This document shows, one piece after another, positions 1 through 8,598 of a stretch of DNA of 64,000 bases. Location of the stretch: assembly GCF_014174495.1 (NCBI RefSeq), contig NZ_JACJHR010000026.1, positions 1-64,000 on the forward strand, in the 5' to 3' direction. The notes below the pieces were generated by a model. The model did not search any database. It had not been told where the DNA came from and saw nothing but the letters and a program-made list of their open reading frames with translations. Source of the DNA: Amycolatopsis echigonensis (lineage in GTDB: Bacteria > Actinomycetota > Actinomycetes > Mycobacteriales > Pseudonocardiaceae). Numbering within the stretch: position 1 is the first letter of the stretch; each line of letters starts with the position of its first letter. The position numbers and the translations under genes were made by a program.

Positions 1-560
1 CTCCCGCTGCCCCCGCAACCCCCATCCGCCGGACACCCAGCCCACACACCTCACCCGGCCGGCAACGGGCAAACCGGCGCGACCCCAACACGCCTCACAC
101 CACGCGGCATCAGATGTTCCGACTGCAGCACAACGCCAACCCACGCGGCGGTCTCCACATCTGCAGCCACAAGGTCACCCGCTGCCCCCGCAACCCCCAT
201 CCGCCAAGCACGCGCCCCACCCTGCAACCCCAGCCCGACAGAAACACACCCCCGCCCGCAACCCCCAATCCGCCAGGCACCCACCCCGCCGAGCAACTCT
301 GAACCCGCCAAGCACCCACCCTGCCGAGCTAGTCCGAACCCCGCCATGCATGCTCGTCGCCCAGAAGCGACCGGCTGTGCGACCCAGGCACCAAACCCAC
401 TCCGCCCCAGATCGCACAGCGACCAGCTGCTCGTGTCCATCACCGAGCCGCACACCATCGTCGGCACCGAAGCGACCGAGGGCAGCGGCAGCCAGCGCAC
501 CGCGAAACATGCCGCCCAACACGGCACCGGGTCACGGCCCAGCACCGCGCCCCACCGAGG
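1..560. other. C-rich non-coding region with short repeats
   Basis: No convincing gene lies here. The plus strand is very rich in C and poor in G and T, and the open frames have low-complexity Pro/Arg/Gly compositions unlike the neighbouring genes. A 28-base segment at 3-30 recurs without change at 178-205, and a looser version (CCCGCAACCCCCAATCCGCC) follows at about 254-273. Variants of the phrase GCCAAGCACCCACCCTGCCGAGC follow up to about position 330. This looks like a degenerate intergenic repeat tract. Function unknown. Confidence 0.6.
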
Positions 561-566
561 TAGCGT
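561..566 (+). promoter_or_regulatory. -10 element, leaderless start of maf
   Basis: TAGCGT is followed by a 6-base gap and then the GTG at 573. That spacing places transcription start at the start codon. There is no Shine-Dalgarno sequence upstream, so a leaderless mRNA is the simplest reading. Confidence 0.5.
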
Positions 567-572
567 TCGCAC

Positions 573-1184
573 GTGCGTCTAGTCCTCGCCTCCCAGTCCC
601 CCGCCCGCCTCGCCGTTTTGCGCAGCGCCGGTCTCGATCCGGCGGTCGTCGTGTCCGGTGTCGACGAGGACGCCGTCGCGGCTGCGCTCACCGATCCCGA
701 ACCCGCCGAACTCGTGTTGGCTCTCGCCAAAGCCAAGGCCAACGCCGTCGTCGAGATGGTCTCCGAGCCGGACGCCGTGATCGTCGCGTGCGATTCCATG
801 CTTTCCATCGGCGGCGAGATGGTCGGAAAGCCCGCCACGGCCGAGGTCGCTAAGCAGCGCTGGGCCCGGATGGCCGGCGGCTCCGGTGTCCTGCTCACCG
901 GGCACACGGTGGTCCGGATCGACGGCGGGCAGCGCACCAAGGAAGCCTCCGGCACCCGGTCCACCACCGTGCACTTCGCCAACCCCACGCAGGCCGAGAT
1001 CGACGCTTACGTCGCCACCGGCGAACCGCTGCACGTCGCGGGGGCGTTCACGCTCGACGCGCTCGGCGGGTGGTTCGTCGAGGGTGTCGAGGGGGACCCG
1101 TCCAGCGTGATCGGGATCAGTCTTCCGCTGCTTCGGCAGCTCCTCGCCGAGGTGGGCGTCAGCGTCACCGAAATGTGGAAGTAG
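573..1184 (+). CDS. maf: Maf family nucleotide pyrophosphatase
   Basis: 203 aa. Maf/YhdE-family enzymes hydrolyse (d)NTPs, often modified or pyrimidine nucleotides, to monophosphates and have been linked to septum arrest. The N-terminal signature LASQSPAR is at residues 5-12, the catalytic-region DSM at 74-76 (Asp74 the probable base) and GKP at 85-87. Length is normal for the family. The GTG start is supported by the TAGCGT element 6 bases upstream. In Mycobacterium tuberculosis maf (Rv3282) sits between accD5-accE5 and accA3. Here accA follows about 2.7 kb downstream, so the carboxyltransferase genes probably lie just before the window. Confidence 0.93.
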   Translation: MRLVLASQSPARLAVLRSAGLDPAVVVSGVDEDAVAAALTDPEPAELVLALAKAKANAVVEMVSEPDAVIVACDSMLSIGGEMVGKPATAEVAKQRWARMAGGSGVLLTGHTVVRIDGGQRTKEASGTRSTTVHFANPTQAEIDAYVATGEPLHVAGAFTLDALGGWFVEGVEGDPSSVIGISLPLLRQLLAEVGVSVTEMWK

Positions 1185-1287
1185 TTCACATATTGGGACG
1201 ATGTGTCACTCGGACGAGTGATCAGGGAAAGTCGATCCCGGCCCGCACCCGGGCCAGCGGAAACTCTCGACCTCTCTGGGGTGGCAC

Positions 1288-2634
1288 ATGTCCTTTGTCA
1301 GGACGTACACCAAGCCGCGCGTGTTCGCCGCGGCCGTACTCGGCTCGCTTGTCGTGGGCGCCGGCCTCGGCGTGCTCGCGCGGACGACTGAAGCCGGCTG
1401 GCTGACCGACACCCTCGACCACATCGGCACGATCTTCACGACCCTGCTGCAGATCGCGGTGATCCCGCTGGTCTTCACGGCGATCGTGGTCGGCATCAAC
1501 AGCCTCCGCGGCCTCGGCGGCGGCCGCACCGCCGCGCGGCTCGGCGGCAAGACCGTGCTGTGGTTCGCGATCACGTCGTTCATCGCCTCGCTGATCGGGA
1601 TCGCGATCGGCAAGCTGTTCAACCCCGGCTCCGGCGGGCTCGGCGAGGGCGTCGCGGCCACCGCGAAGAACGCCGACAAGGCCGCGAAGAGCATGAGCCA
1701 CTGGGGTTCCTGGGACGCCTTCATCAAGGGCCTGCTGCCGGAGAACTTCTTCTCCGCCTTCGCCGAGGGCAGCACGCTCCAGGTGCTCTTCCTCGCCGTC
1801 GTGATCGGCGCGGCCGCCTACAGCCTCGGCGACAAGGCGAAGCCGTTCGTCGAGTTCACCACCAGCGTCTTCGAAATCGTTCAGCGCTACCTCGGCTGGA
1901 TCGTGCGGCTCGCGCCCCTCGGCATCATCGGCCTGATCGGCGCCGCCGTCTCCAACTACGGCGACGCGCTGTTCCGCCCGCTGCTGTCGACCACGCTCGC
2001 GGTGTACGTCGGCTGCCTGCTGGTCCTGTTCGTCGTCTACCCGATCCTGCTGCGGTTCGTCGCGAAGGTGAGCCCGCTGACGTTCTTCGCCAAGGCAGGC
2101 ACCGCGATCCAGTTCGCGTTCGCGTCGCAGTCGAGTTCGGCGACGCTGCCGCTGACCCGGCAGTCCGCGGTGAACCTCGGCGTCGACCCCGGTTACGCCG
2201 CCTTCGCCACCCCGCTCGCCAGCGCGACCAAAATGGACGGTTGCGCCGCCGTGTTCCCGGCGATCGGCGCGATCTTCATCGCCAACCTCGCCGGGGTGCC
2301 GCTGAGCTTCGGCCAGTACGTCGGCATCGTGGTCGTCGCCGTGGTCGGCGCGCTGGCCACCGCGGGCACCACCGGCTGGCTGACCGCGCTCACCCTGACC
2401 ACCGCGTTCATCGGTCTCGACGCCAAGCAGGTCGCGCTCGGCATCGCGCTGATCTACTCGGTGAACCCGATCATGGACATGATGCGCACCGCCACGAATG
2501 TCGCGGGCCAGATCGTGGTCCCGACGATCGTCGCGCGCAGCGAGGGCCTGCTCGACGACGAAATCCTCGACACGCAGACCGCTCGCCCGAACCACCGCGA
2601 CGAAGGCAGCGCCGCCCGGCCCGTCACCGCCTGA
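1288..2634 (+). CDS. Dicarboxylate/amino acid:cation symporter (DAACS/SLC1 family)
   Basis: 448 aa integral membrane protein, expected to take up C4-dicarboxylates or acidic amino acids with Na+ or H+. Hydrophobic segments begin at about residues 10-30 and continue through the protein. The family's serine-rich re-entrant loop is visible as SQSSSATLPLT, followed by KMDGCAAVFPAIG, which corresponds to the canonical NMDGT region with substitutions (K for N, C for T). Those changes could shift substrate or ion preference. GltP or DctA cannot be separated from sequence alone. It stands alone, and a 20-bp stem terminator follows directly. Confidence 0.88.
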   Translation: MSFVRTYTKPRVFAAAVLGSLVVGAGLGVLARTTEAGWLTDTLDHIGTIFTTLLQIAVIPLVFTAIVVGINSLRGLGGGRTAARLGGKTVLWFAITSFIASLIGIAIGKLFNPGSGGLGEGVAATAKNADKAAKSMSHWGSWDAFIKGLLPENFFSAFAEGSTLQVLFLAVVIGAAAYSLGDKAKPFVEFTTSVFEIVQRYLGWIVRLAPLGIIGLIGAAVSNYGDALFRPLLSTTLAVYVGCLLVLFVVYPILLRFVAKVSPLTFFAKAGTAIQFAFASQSSSATLPLTRQSAVNLGVDPGYAAFATPLASATKMDGCAAVFPAIGAIFIANLAGVPLSFGQYVGIVVVAVVGALATAGTTGWLTALTLTTAFIGLDAKQVALGIALIYSVNPIMDMMRTATNVAGQIVVPTIVARSEGLLDDEILDTQTARPNHRDEGSAARPVTA

Positions 2635-2637
2635 CGC

Positions 2638-2683
2638 CTCGTGAGCGGCGATCCCGGGGAGAACCGGGATCGCCGCTCACGAG
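2638..2683. terminator. Bidirectional terminator, 20-bp stem
   Basis: CTCGTGAGCGGCGATCCCGG (2638-2657) is perfectly complementary to 2664-2683, with a 6-base loop GGAGAA. It separates two convergent genes. The TGA stop of the minus-strand gene (2677-2679) lies inside the stem. A similar hairpin with the same CTCGTGAG ends is at 8558-8591. Confidence 0.85.
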
Positions 2684-3405
2684 TTGCTGGAACAACGCCG
2701 CAGCTGGGATTTCCTCAGCTCTACGTCCGGCCAGCCGCGGAAATTCGACGGCGCGGTGACGGTGCTCGTGCAGCCCATCACCTCGCCGTCGAGTTCGTAC
2801 ACCTCGCCCACCACCGGAGCCGCCTCGCAGCGCGGCGTGCCGGAGACCGCCTCCGGGCATTCGTGCCGGACGACGATCACGTCCGGACGGCCGTCCTGGC
2901 TCACGTCGTAGAGCGACAGCGAACCGGCATCGGAGAAATACGGCTTCCCGTAGTCGCGCCACGCCCCGCCGGACTCGGTGAGCAGTTCGCCGTACGAGCC
3001 GCCGGCCGCGTCGCCGCGGATCAGGCACGCGGCGGTCGACCCGTCGATGCAGCGCAAGGAAGTCGCCGTCAGCTTCGCGCCCATGCTCGTGATCGCCAGT
3101 TCGAACTCGGTGCCCGGCTGCTGCCCGACCTGGACCCGGCCCGATCCGCCCGCGGCGTCGGCCAGCAACACGACCGGGGTACCGCCGACGCTCACCGCGG
3201 CCACCTGCCGACAGGGCCCGTTCCCGCAGGTCGAGGACGATCCGTCCACCGGAGCCGCATCGGGCTCGCGCGGCGCCATGGTGACGGCGCCGTCCGGCTT
3301 CGGGCGCAGCACGACGACCACGACGAGCGCCGCCGCCGTGACCACCGCCGCCAGAACGGAGGTGAGCAGCGCGGATCGCGGGACGCGCTTCGGCCAAGTC
3401 CGCAT
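2677..3405 (-). CDS. Membrane-anchored extracytoplasmic protein, unknown function
   Basis: 242 aa. One hydrophobic segment at about residues 13-35, preceded by basic residues (RTWPKRVPR), predicts a signal anchor or uncleaved signal. The rest is hydrophilic with several cysteines ([30 protein letters not shown]), consistent with disulfides outside the cell. A segment near residue 160, [20 protein letters not shown], resembles FG-GAP/VCBS-type aspartate-rich repeats, but only one copy is seen. The ATG has a TACAGT element 7 bases upstream, so it is probably leaderless. It is divergent from the small gene at 3456. I do not recognise the family. Confidence 0.7.
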   Translation of the reverse strand: MRTWPKRVPRSALLTSVLAAVVTAAALVVVVVLRPKPDGAVTMAPREPDAAPVDGSSSTCGNGPCRQVAAVSVGGTPVVLLADAAGGSGRVQVGQQPGTEFELAITSMGAKLTATSLRCIDGSTAACLIRGDAAGGSYGELLTESGGAWRDYGKPYFSDAGSLSLYDVSQDGRPDVIVVRHECPEAVSGTPRCEAAPVVGEVYELDGEVMGCTSTVTAPSNFRGWPDVELRKSQLRRCSSNS

Positions 3406-3412
3406 ATCCGAG

Positions 3413-3418
3413 ACTGTA
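3413..3418 (-). promoter_or_regulatory. -10 element, leaderless start at 3405
   Basis: On the minus strand TACAGT is followed by 7 bases and then ATG at 3405. There is no ribosome-binding site. Confidence 0.5.
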
Positions 3419-3443
3419 AGCGACCTTGCACACCGTGTCCGTC

Positions 3444-3449
3444 TATGTT
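3444..3449 (+). promoter_or_regulatory. -10 element, leaderless start at 3456
   Basis: TATGTT, 6 bases, then GTG at 3456. This favours the GTG over the upstream TTG at 3426. Confidence 0.5.
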
Positions 3450-3455
3450 GTCGGA

Positions 3456-3755
3456 GTGACGAACCCCAATTTGCCCCCGGCCCTTTACCTGCCGACCGGC
3501 CCCGCCGGCCCGACCACCGACGGCCAGACCGGAGCCAACGTCGAACTCCGCCGCACTCCCGACGGCCGCACCGCGCTGGTCGCCTTCACCGCGCTCGACC
3601 GGCTCGTCGACTGCTGCGGCGAGCACCAGCCGTGGATCCTGGTCAACACCGAGAACCTGGCGCTGGTGCACCAGGTCAACCCCTACGACGTCATCGTGCT
3701 GGACTCCGAACTACCGGCCGAACTGCGGCATCAGGCTCCGGCCGGACGGGTATAA
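3456..3755 (+). CDS. Small protein of unknown function
   Basis: 99 aa, no signal peptide or membrane segment. The N-terminus is proline-rich ([15 protein letters not shown]). A compact domain follows with [20 protein letters not shown] and a C-terminal segment [18 protein letters not shown]. The layout resembles small SseB-like proteins of actinobacteria that carry a single such domain, but I cannot name a function. The GTG at 3456 is preferred because of the correctly spaced TATGTT. It sits just before the acyl-CoA carboxylase subunit. Confidence 0.65.
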   Translation: MTNPNLPPALYLPTGPAGPTTDGQTGANVELRRTPDGRTALVAFTALDRLVDCCGEHQPWILVNTENLALVHQVNPYDVIVLDSELPAELRHQAPAGRV

Positions 3756-3856
3756 ACAGGACCGAACTGGGTGGTCCACCTCTCAATCCAGGCCCTGCCC
3801 TGGTCCGTAGACTCCCGGTTGACCAGCAGCGCGGCGACGGGCACGGGAGGTATGTG

Positions 3857-5650
3857 GTGAGCGAGCAGGACACCGCGAGCACAGGCGGTCCGGTGACCAA
3901 GGTCCTGATCGCGAACCGGGGCGAGATCGCGGTTCGCGTGATCAGGGCCGCGAAGGACGCGGGCCTGCAGAGCGTGGCCGTGTACGCGGACCCGGACCGG
4001 GACGCTCCGCACGTGCGCCTCGCCGACGAGGCGTTCGCCCTCGGCGGGACCACCGCGGCCGAGAGCTACCTCGCGATCGACAAGATCCTCGACGCCGCCA
4101 AGCGGTCCGGTGCCGACTCGGTCCACCCCGGCTACGGCTTCCTTTCCGAGAACGCCGAATTCGCCCAGGCCGTCCTCGACGCGGGCCTGACCTGGATCGG
4201 GCCGAGCCCGCAGTCGATCCGCGACCTCGGCGACAAGGTGACCGCGCGGCACATCGCGATGCGCGCGGGCGCGCCGCTCGTGCCCGGCACCAAGGAGCCG
4301 GTGAAGGACGCCGACGAGATCATCGCGTTCGCCGACGAGCACGGCCTGCCGGTCGCGATCAAGGCGGCGTTCGGCGGCGGCGGCCGCGGCCTGAAGGTCG
4401 CCCGTACCCGCGAGGAAATCCCTGAGCTGTTCGAGTCCGCGACGCGCGAGGCGGTGGCCGCGTTCGGCCGCGGCGAATGCTTCGTGGAGCGCTACCTGGA
4501 CAAGCCGCGGCACGTCGAGGCGCAGGTGCTGGCCGACCACCACGGCAACGCGATCGTCGTCGGCACCCGCGACTGTTCGCTGCAGCGCCGCCACCAGAAG
4601 CTGGTGGAAGAGGCCCCCGCGCCGTACCTGTCCGACGACCAGCGCGCCCGGATCCACGAGTCCGCCAAGGCCATCTGCAAAGAAGCCGGCTACTACGGCG
4701 CGGGCACCGTCGAGTACCTCGTCGCGGTGGACGGCACCATTTCCTTCCTCGAGGTGAACACCCGGCTGCAGGTCGAGCACCCGGTGTCGGAGGAGACCAC
4801 CGGCATCGACCTGGTCCGCGAGATGTTCCGCATCGCGCGCGGCGAGAAGCTCCGGATCACCGAGGACCCGACGCCGCGCGGCCACTCGATCGAGTTCCGC
4901 ATCAACGGCGAGGACGCCGGCCGCGGCTTCCTGCCCGCGCCGGGCACCGTCACCAAGTTCGTCGCCCCGTCCGGTCCGGGCGTGCGCGTCGATTCCGGTG
5001 TCGAAGCCGGCAGCGTGGTCGGCGGCCAGTTCGACTCGATGCTCGCCAAGCTGATCGTCACCGGTTCGGACCGGCAGAACGCGCTCGAGCGCAGCCGTCG
5101 CGCGCTGGCCGAGTTCGAGGTCGAGGGCATGGCCACGGTGCTGCCGTTCGACCGGGTGATCGTGAACGACCCGGCGTTCATCGGCGACGAAAACGGCTTC
5201 AGCGTGCACACCCGCTGGATCGAGACCGAGTTCGACAACCAGATCGAGCCGTTCGTCGCCCCGGACATCGAGGCCGAGGAAGAGGCGCCGCGGCAGAACG
5301 TCGTGGTCGAGGTCGGCGGACGCCGGCTCGAGGTCTCGCTGCCGGGCGGGTTCGCCCTCGAAGGCGGCGGCGCGCCCGCGGCGACGAAAGCCAAGCCGCG
5401 CAAGCGGGCCGGCGGCGCGAAGGCAGCGGTGAGCGGCGACGCGGTCACCGCGCCGATGCAGGGCACCATCGTGAAGATCGCGGTCGAGGAAGGCCAGCAG
5501 GTCGAAGCGGGCGAGCTGATCGTGGTGCTGGAAGCGATGAAGATGGAAAACCCGGTAACCGCGCACAAAGCGGGCACCGTCACCGGGCTTTCGGTCGAGA
5601 TCGGCTCCGCGGTCACGCAGGGAACGCAACTCTTGGAGCTCAAGGACTGA
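3857..5650 (+). CDS. accA3: Acetyl/propionyl-CoA carboxylase alpha subunit (biotin carboxylase-BCCP)
   Basis: 597 aa. The protein carboxylates its own biotin with ATP and bicarbonate and hands CO2 to separate carboxyltransferase (AccD) subunits, giving malonyl-, methylmalonyl- or long-chain malonyl-CoA. The biotin-carboxylase N-domain starts at [15 protein letters not shown] (about residue 14). The ATP-grasp glycine loop GGGGRGLK is at about 173 and [18 protein letters not shown] is the catalytic block. The biotinyl site EAMKM puts the biotinylated Lys at about 562, within a C-terminal BCCP domain after an Ala/Lys-rich linker. GGAGG at 3846-3850 supports the GTG at 3857 (GTG 3854 is possible). 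This subunit would supply methylmalonyl-CoA made from propionyl-CoA, linking it to mutAB at 22-26 kb. Confidence 0.93.
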   Translation: MSEQDTASTGGPVTKVLIANRGEIAVRVIRAAKDAGLQSVAVYADPDRDAPHVRLADEAFALGGTTAAESYLAIDKILDAAKRSGADSVHPGYGFLSENAEFAQAVLDAGLTWIGPSPQSIRDLGDKVTARHIAMRAGAPLVPGTKEPVKDADEIIAFADEHGLPVAIKAAFGGGGRGLKVARTREEIPELFESATREAVAAFGRGECFVERYLDKPRHVEAQVLADHHGNAIVVGTRDCSLQRRHQKLVEEAPAPYLSDDQRARIHESAKAICKEAGYYGAGTVEYLVAVDGTISFLEVNTRLQVEHPVSEETTGIDLVREMFRIARGEKLRITEDPTPRGHSIEFRINGEDAGRGFLPAPGTVTKFVAPSGPGVRVDSGVEAGSVVGGQFDSMLAKLIVTGSDRQNALERSRRALAEFEVEGMATVLPFDRVIVNDPAFIGDENGFSVHTRWIETEFDNQIEPFVAPDIEAEEEAPRQNVVVEVGGRRLEVSLPGGFALEGGGAPAATKAKPRKRAGGAKAAVSGDAVTAPMQGTIVKIAVEEGQQVEAGELIVVLEAMKMENPVTAHKAGTVTGLSVEIGSAVTQGTQLLELKD

Positions 5651-5704
5651 AGTTGTGCTGAATGTCGTGGGTGCCGCGCCCTCGCGCGGCCTACCATCGA
5701 CTAC

Positions 5705-6253
5705 GTGACTGAGGTTCCGTCTCCGCAGCTGCGGATCAGCGACCAGGAGCGAGAGTCCGCGCTGAATGCGCTCGGTGAGCACATGAGCGCGGGGCGGATC
5801 GACATCGACGAGTTCGGCGAACGATCCGCCCGGATCACCGCGGCCAAAACCCGGGGCGAGCTGGGCGAGTTGTTCACCGACCTTCCGGTGCCGCATCCGG
5901 TGTTCGGTGCGGGAGCGACTGCCGCGCCCTCACCGGCCGCGACGCCGGCGCCCGTGCAGCCCGCGGCGTCCGGAGAGGTGGCCGTGCGGCAGCCGGAATG
6001 GTCGCCGGCGCAACGCGCGGTCGCCGCCCTGACCCCGCTGGTGTGGGTCGCGGCGATCGCCCTGATCGCCACCGGCACCGCGGGCTGGCCGGTGATTTTC
6101 GCGCCGATCGCGCTCACCGCGGTCGGCCGTGCGCTCTGGGGCAAGGGTTTCGAGCACCATGACCATCACCACCACGACCGGCATCGGGAACGCCGCGAGG
6201 AGTTCCGGGCGATGCGCGACGAACACCGGCGCCAGCGCCGGCTGGACCGCTGA
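5705..6253 (+). CDS. DUF1707 (SHOCT-like) membrane protein
   Basis: 182 aa. The N-terminal DUF1707 domain (about residues 8-60) carries the family pattern: RISDQERESALNALGEHMSA, then GRIDIDEFGERSARITAAKT, then LGELFTDLP. A Pro/Ala linker, two hydrophobic stretches (about 105-140) and a His/Arg-rich tail follow (EHHDHHHHDRHRER), which could bind metal or nucleic acid. A TACCAT element 7 bases before the GTG indicates a leaderless start. It is the first of two adjacent DUF1707 genes, followed by a sensor kinase. DUF1707 function is not established; such domains often precede membrane or kinase-linked modules in actinobacteria. Confidence 0.82.
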   Translation: MTEVPSPQLRISDQERESALNALGEHMSAGRIDIDEFGERSARITAAKTRGELGELFTDLPVPHPVFGAGATAAPSPAATPAPVQPAASGEVAVRQPEWSPAQRAVAALTPLVWVAAIALIATGTAGWPVIFAPIALTAVGRALWGKGFEHHDHHHHDRHRERREEFRAMRDEHRRQRRLDR

Positions 6254-6261
6254 GGCGGACC

Positions 6262-6657
6262 ATGGCTGACCTGCGGCTGAGCGACGCCGAACGCCAGGAC
6301 GCGCTCGACGTCCTCTCCGAGCACGTCCGCACCGGACGCCTCGACATCGACGAATACGGCAGCCGCTCGGCGAAGGTCACGTCAGCCAAGCTGGTGAGCG
6401 AACTGGTGCCGCTGTTCGAAGACCTGCCTTCGCCGCGCCCGAGCGCGTTGCTGGCCACTGCCCGGCCGGAACCGGTCGTGCCGTCCGCCCGCAACGGCAA
6501 CGACGGCGGCGGGCTCGGCGCGTTCGTGATGCGGTATTCGCTGCCGCTGTCGATCGCGTTGGCGGTCATCGTGCTCGTCCTGACGCGCGGACGGCTGCTG
6601 ATCGTGTTCGCGCTGCCATTGCTGCTGGTCCTCTTCAGCGGATGGCGGCGGCGCTGA
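6262..6657 (+). CDS. DUF1707 membrane protein
   Basis: 131 aa. The DUF1707 domain at residues 3-55 (LRLSDAERQDALDVLSEHV, GRLDIDEYGSRSAKVTSAKL) is clearly related to the preceding gene's. A C-terminal hydrophobic region (about 92-127) ends in WRRR, so one hairpin or two short helices anchor it. It starts 8 bases after the previous stop and overlaps the downstream kinase gene by 16 bases, so the three genes are probably co-transcribed. This tandem pair may be a duplication. Confidence 0.8.
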   Translation: MADLRLSDAERQDALDVLSEHVRTGRLDIDEYGSRSAKVTSAKLVSELVPLFEDLPSPRPSALLATARPEPVVPSARNGNDGGGLGAFVMRYSLPLSIALAVIVLVLTRGRLLIVFALPLLLVLFSGWRRR

Positions 6658-7919
6658 GCCCGCCAGAACGCACACCGCGGCTCAGCCCGATGATGGGGTT
6701 GCGGCCGGGTTCGGTCGATCCGAGGGCCGAACGATGGGCAGGCCCGGTGTTCGCCGGGGTCGGGATTCTGGCGCTCGCGGTGTGCACGCTCATCGCCGCC
6801 GGTCAGCCGCACGGCGACCCCGCGCACTGGCGCACCACTCTGCTTCTCGCCGCGGCGAGCGGACTGTGGCTCCTCTTGCTGATCCCGGTTTTCCCGCGGC
6901 GCACGCAAAAACCGTGGCTGGCCATCGGATTCTTCGTCGTGCTGCTGGCTGCCGCGACCGTGCTCACCTCCCGCCTGGACCCGTTCACCGCTTTTGCCTC
7001 GGTGGGCTACCCGATCGCGTTCGTGTTGTTCCCGACGCGGTGGAGCATTTTCGCGGCGGCCGCGACGGCAGTGGTTCCGTTGCTCGCCAAGGGAATTTGG
7101 CAACCGTCGCCACCGTGGATCACCGCGGTTTCGATCGTCGGGCCGATTCTGTATGCAGCGTGGTTCGTCGGTGCGGAGAACGAGCGACGCCGTCGTACCA
7201 ACGAAGAACTCGCACAGTCGAACGCGCGGCTGGAAACGGCGTTGACGGAAAATGCCGCACTGCATGCGCAATTGCTGACCCAAGCCCGAGAGGCAGGGGT
7301 GCTCGACGAGCGACAGAGAATGGCTCGCGAAATTCACGACACTGTCGCTCAGGGATTGACCGGAATCGTCACGCAACTGCAGGCCGCCGACCGGGCCACC
7401 GAAGCCGCGGATCGGCAACGGCATCTCGACCACGTCCACACGCTGGCGAAGGACAGTCTCACCGAGGCGCGTCGAGCGGTTCAGGCGTTGCGACCGGAGC
7501 CGTTGGCGGATTCGCACCTGCCGGAAGCGTTGGCCGGATTGGCGAATCGAGTGTCCGACACCTCCGGCGTCAAGGTGACCGCCGACGTCGAAGGGGACGC
7601 GCGGCCGTTGCTGCCGGAGCTGGAAGTAGCGCTGTACCGGGTGGCGCAGGAAGCCTTGGCCAACGCGGAAAAACACGCGCGCGCCAACCGGATCGGCCTC
7701 ACCCTGACCTACACCAGCGACCTGGTCATGCTCGATGTCCGGGACGACGGAAAGGGTTTCGCCCCCGGCGACCGCGGCGACGGCACCGGCTTCGGCCTGG
7801 AAGCGATGCGCCAGCGCGTGCAACGGGTCGCGGGCTCGCTGACCATCGAGTCCGCGCGAGGGGAAGGGACCGCCGTGCACGCGGAGTTCCCAGCGATCTC
7901 CTCGCCCGGCACCGCTTGA
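6642..7919 (+). CDS. Sensor histidine kinase (NarL/DesK type, HisKA_3)
   Basis: 425 aa. About five hydrophobic segments fill the N-terminal 165 residues. A short coiled coil (NEELAQSNARLETALTENA) leads into the HisKA_3 box, AREIHDTVAQGLTGIV, with phospho-acceptor His at about 232. The HATPase domain has an N-box near EALANAEKHA and G-boxes DVRDDGKGFAP and GTGFGLEAM. Kinases of this type normally sit beside a LuxR-type response regulator, but none follows: the next gene is an acetyltransferase. It is therefore an orphan kinase linked to two DUF1707 genes. An alternative start is the ATG pair at 6690. Confidence 0.88.
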   Translation: MAAALSPPERTPRLSPMMGLRPGSVDPRAERWAGPVFAGVGILALAVCTLIAAGQPHGDPAHWRTTLLLAAASGLWLLLLIPVFPRRTQKPWLAIGFFVVLLAAATVLTSRLDPFTAFASVGYPIAFVLFPTRWSIFAAAATAVVPLLAKGIWQPSPPWITAVSIVGPILYAAWFVGAENERRRRTNEELAQSNARLETALTENAALHAQLLTQAREAGVLDERQRMAREIHDTVAQGLTGIVTQLQAADRATEAADRQRHLDHVHTLAKDSLTEARRAVQALRPEPLADSHLPEALAGLANRVSDTSGVKVTADVEGDARPLLPELEVALYRVAQEALANAEKHARANRIGLTLTYTSDLVMLDVRDDGKGFAPGDRGDGTGFGLEAMRQRVQRVAGSLTIESARGEGTAVHAEFPAISSPGTA

Positions 7920-8030
7920 GTCCGTCAATCATCCGAACGCTGCCACCCGGCACAAATTTCACCCTGCGTCCACCCCGGTCGTGACGCGACACGCAGCCGT
8001 TTCGCGCCTCCGGACGGTTAGGCTCGAGTC

Positions 8031-8564
8031 GTGGAACCCGTGGAAATCAACGCGGGCGCGTACTACCTGCGTCAACTGCGCGCGGACCGGCATCTCGACG
8101 ACCGGCCCGCGCTGATGGAGGCGTTCGCGGACCCGCAGCATCGGCGGTACGTGCTGAACTACCGGTTGCGCACGCCCGACGAAGCGACCGAGTACGTGAC
8201 GCTGCGCGCCGCGCAGTGGGCGTGCGACGAGCGCTGCTCGTGGGCCGTGGCCGAACCGGCGACCGGCCGGCTGCTCGGCGAGGTCGGCCTGCGCGATCTG
8301 GACCTCCGCTTCGGCACCGCCGAGGCGTCGGTGTGGACGCATCCCGCCGAACGGGGCAAAGGCATCGCCGCGGTAGCGCTTTCGGCCGCGATCCAGTTCG
8401 GGTTCGCCCGTCTGGGCCTGCATGAAATCGCCTACCGGCACGACGAAAGCAACACCGCGTCCGAGGTCGTCGCGAAGCGGGCCGGGTTCACCCGCGTCGG
8501 ACCCGAAGACCGGCCCTCGCCCACCGGGGAAACGCTCATCCGCTGGGTGCTGAAGCCCTCGTGA
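8031..8564 (+). CDS. GNAT family N-acetyltransferase (RimJ/RimL type)
   Basis: 177 aa. GNAT features: a first block containing LRQLRADRHLDDRPALMEAF, a central beta-sheet region (GRLLGEVGLRDLDL), the acetyl-CoA loop near VWTHPAERGKGIAAVALSA, and the last helix ending SEVVAKRAGFTRVG. It probably acetylates a small molecule or protein N-terminus. The GTG start has TAGGCT 6 bases upstream, so it is leaderless. Its stop codon is embedded in the hairpin terminator that separates it from glpD. Confidence 0.83.
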   Translation: MEPVEINAGAYYLRQLRADRHLDDRPALMEAFADPQHRRYVLNYRLRTPDEATEYVTLRAAQWACDERCSWAVAEPATGRLLGEVGLRDLDLRFGTAEASVWTHPAERGKGIAAVALSAAIQFGFARLGLHEIAYRHDESNTASEVVAKRAGFTRVGPEDRPSPTGETLIRWVLKPS

Positions 8565-8591
8565 GCGCCGGTGCTTCCCGGCACTCACGAG
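8558..8591. terminator. Bidirectional terminator between convergent genes
   Basis: CTCGTGAGCGCCGG (8558-8571) pairs with CCGGCACTCACGAG (8578-8591), with one mismatch and a 6-base loop. The stop codon of the acetyltransferase (8562-8564) is inside the stem. It serves glpD on the other strand as well. Confidence 0.75.
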
Positions 8592-8598
8592 GAAAAGC

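Noticed and set aside
2978..3856. N-terminal extension of the biotin carboxylase to about 890 residues
   Set aside because: It overlaps two other genes, has no biotin carboxylase features, and GGAGG at 3846-3850 points to the start at 3857.
3731..5896. Long minus-strand open frame (about 720 codons) opposite the biotin carboxylase gene
   Set aside because: Shadow of accA3; the plus-strand protein carries every family motif.
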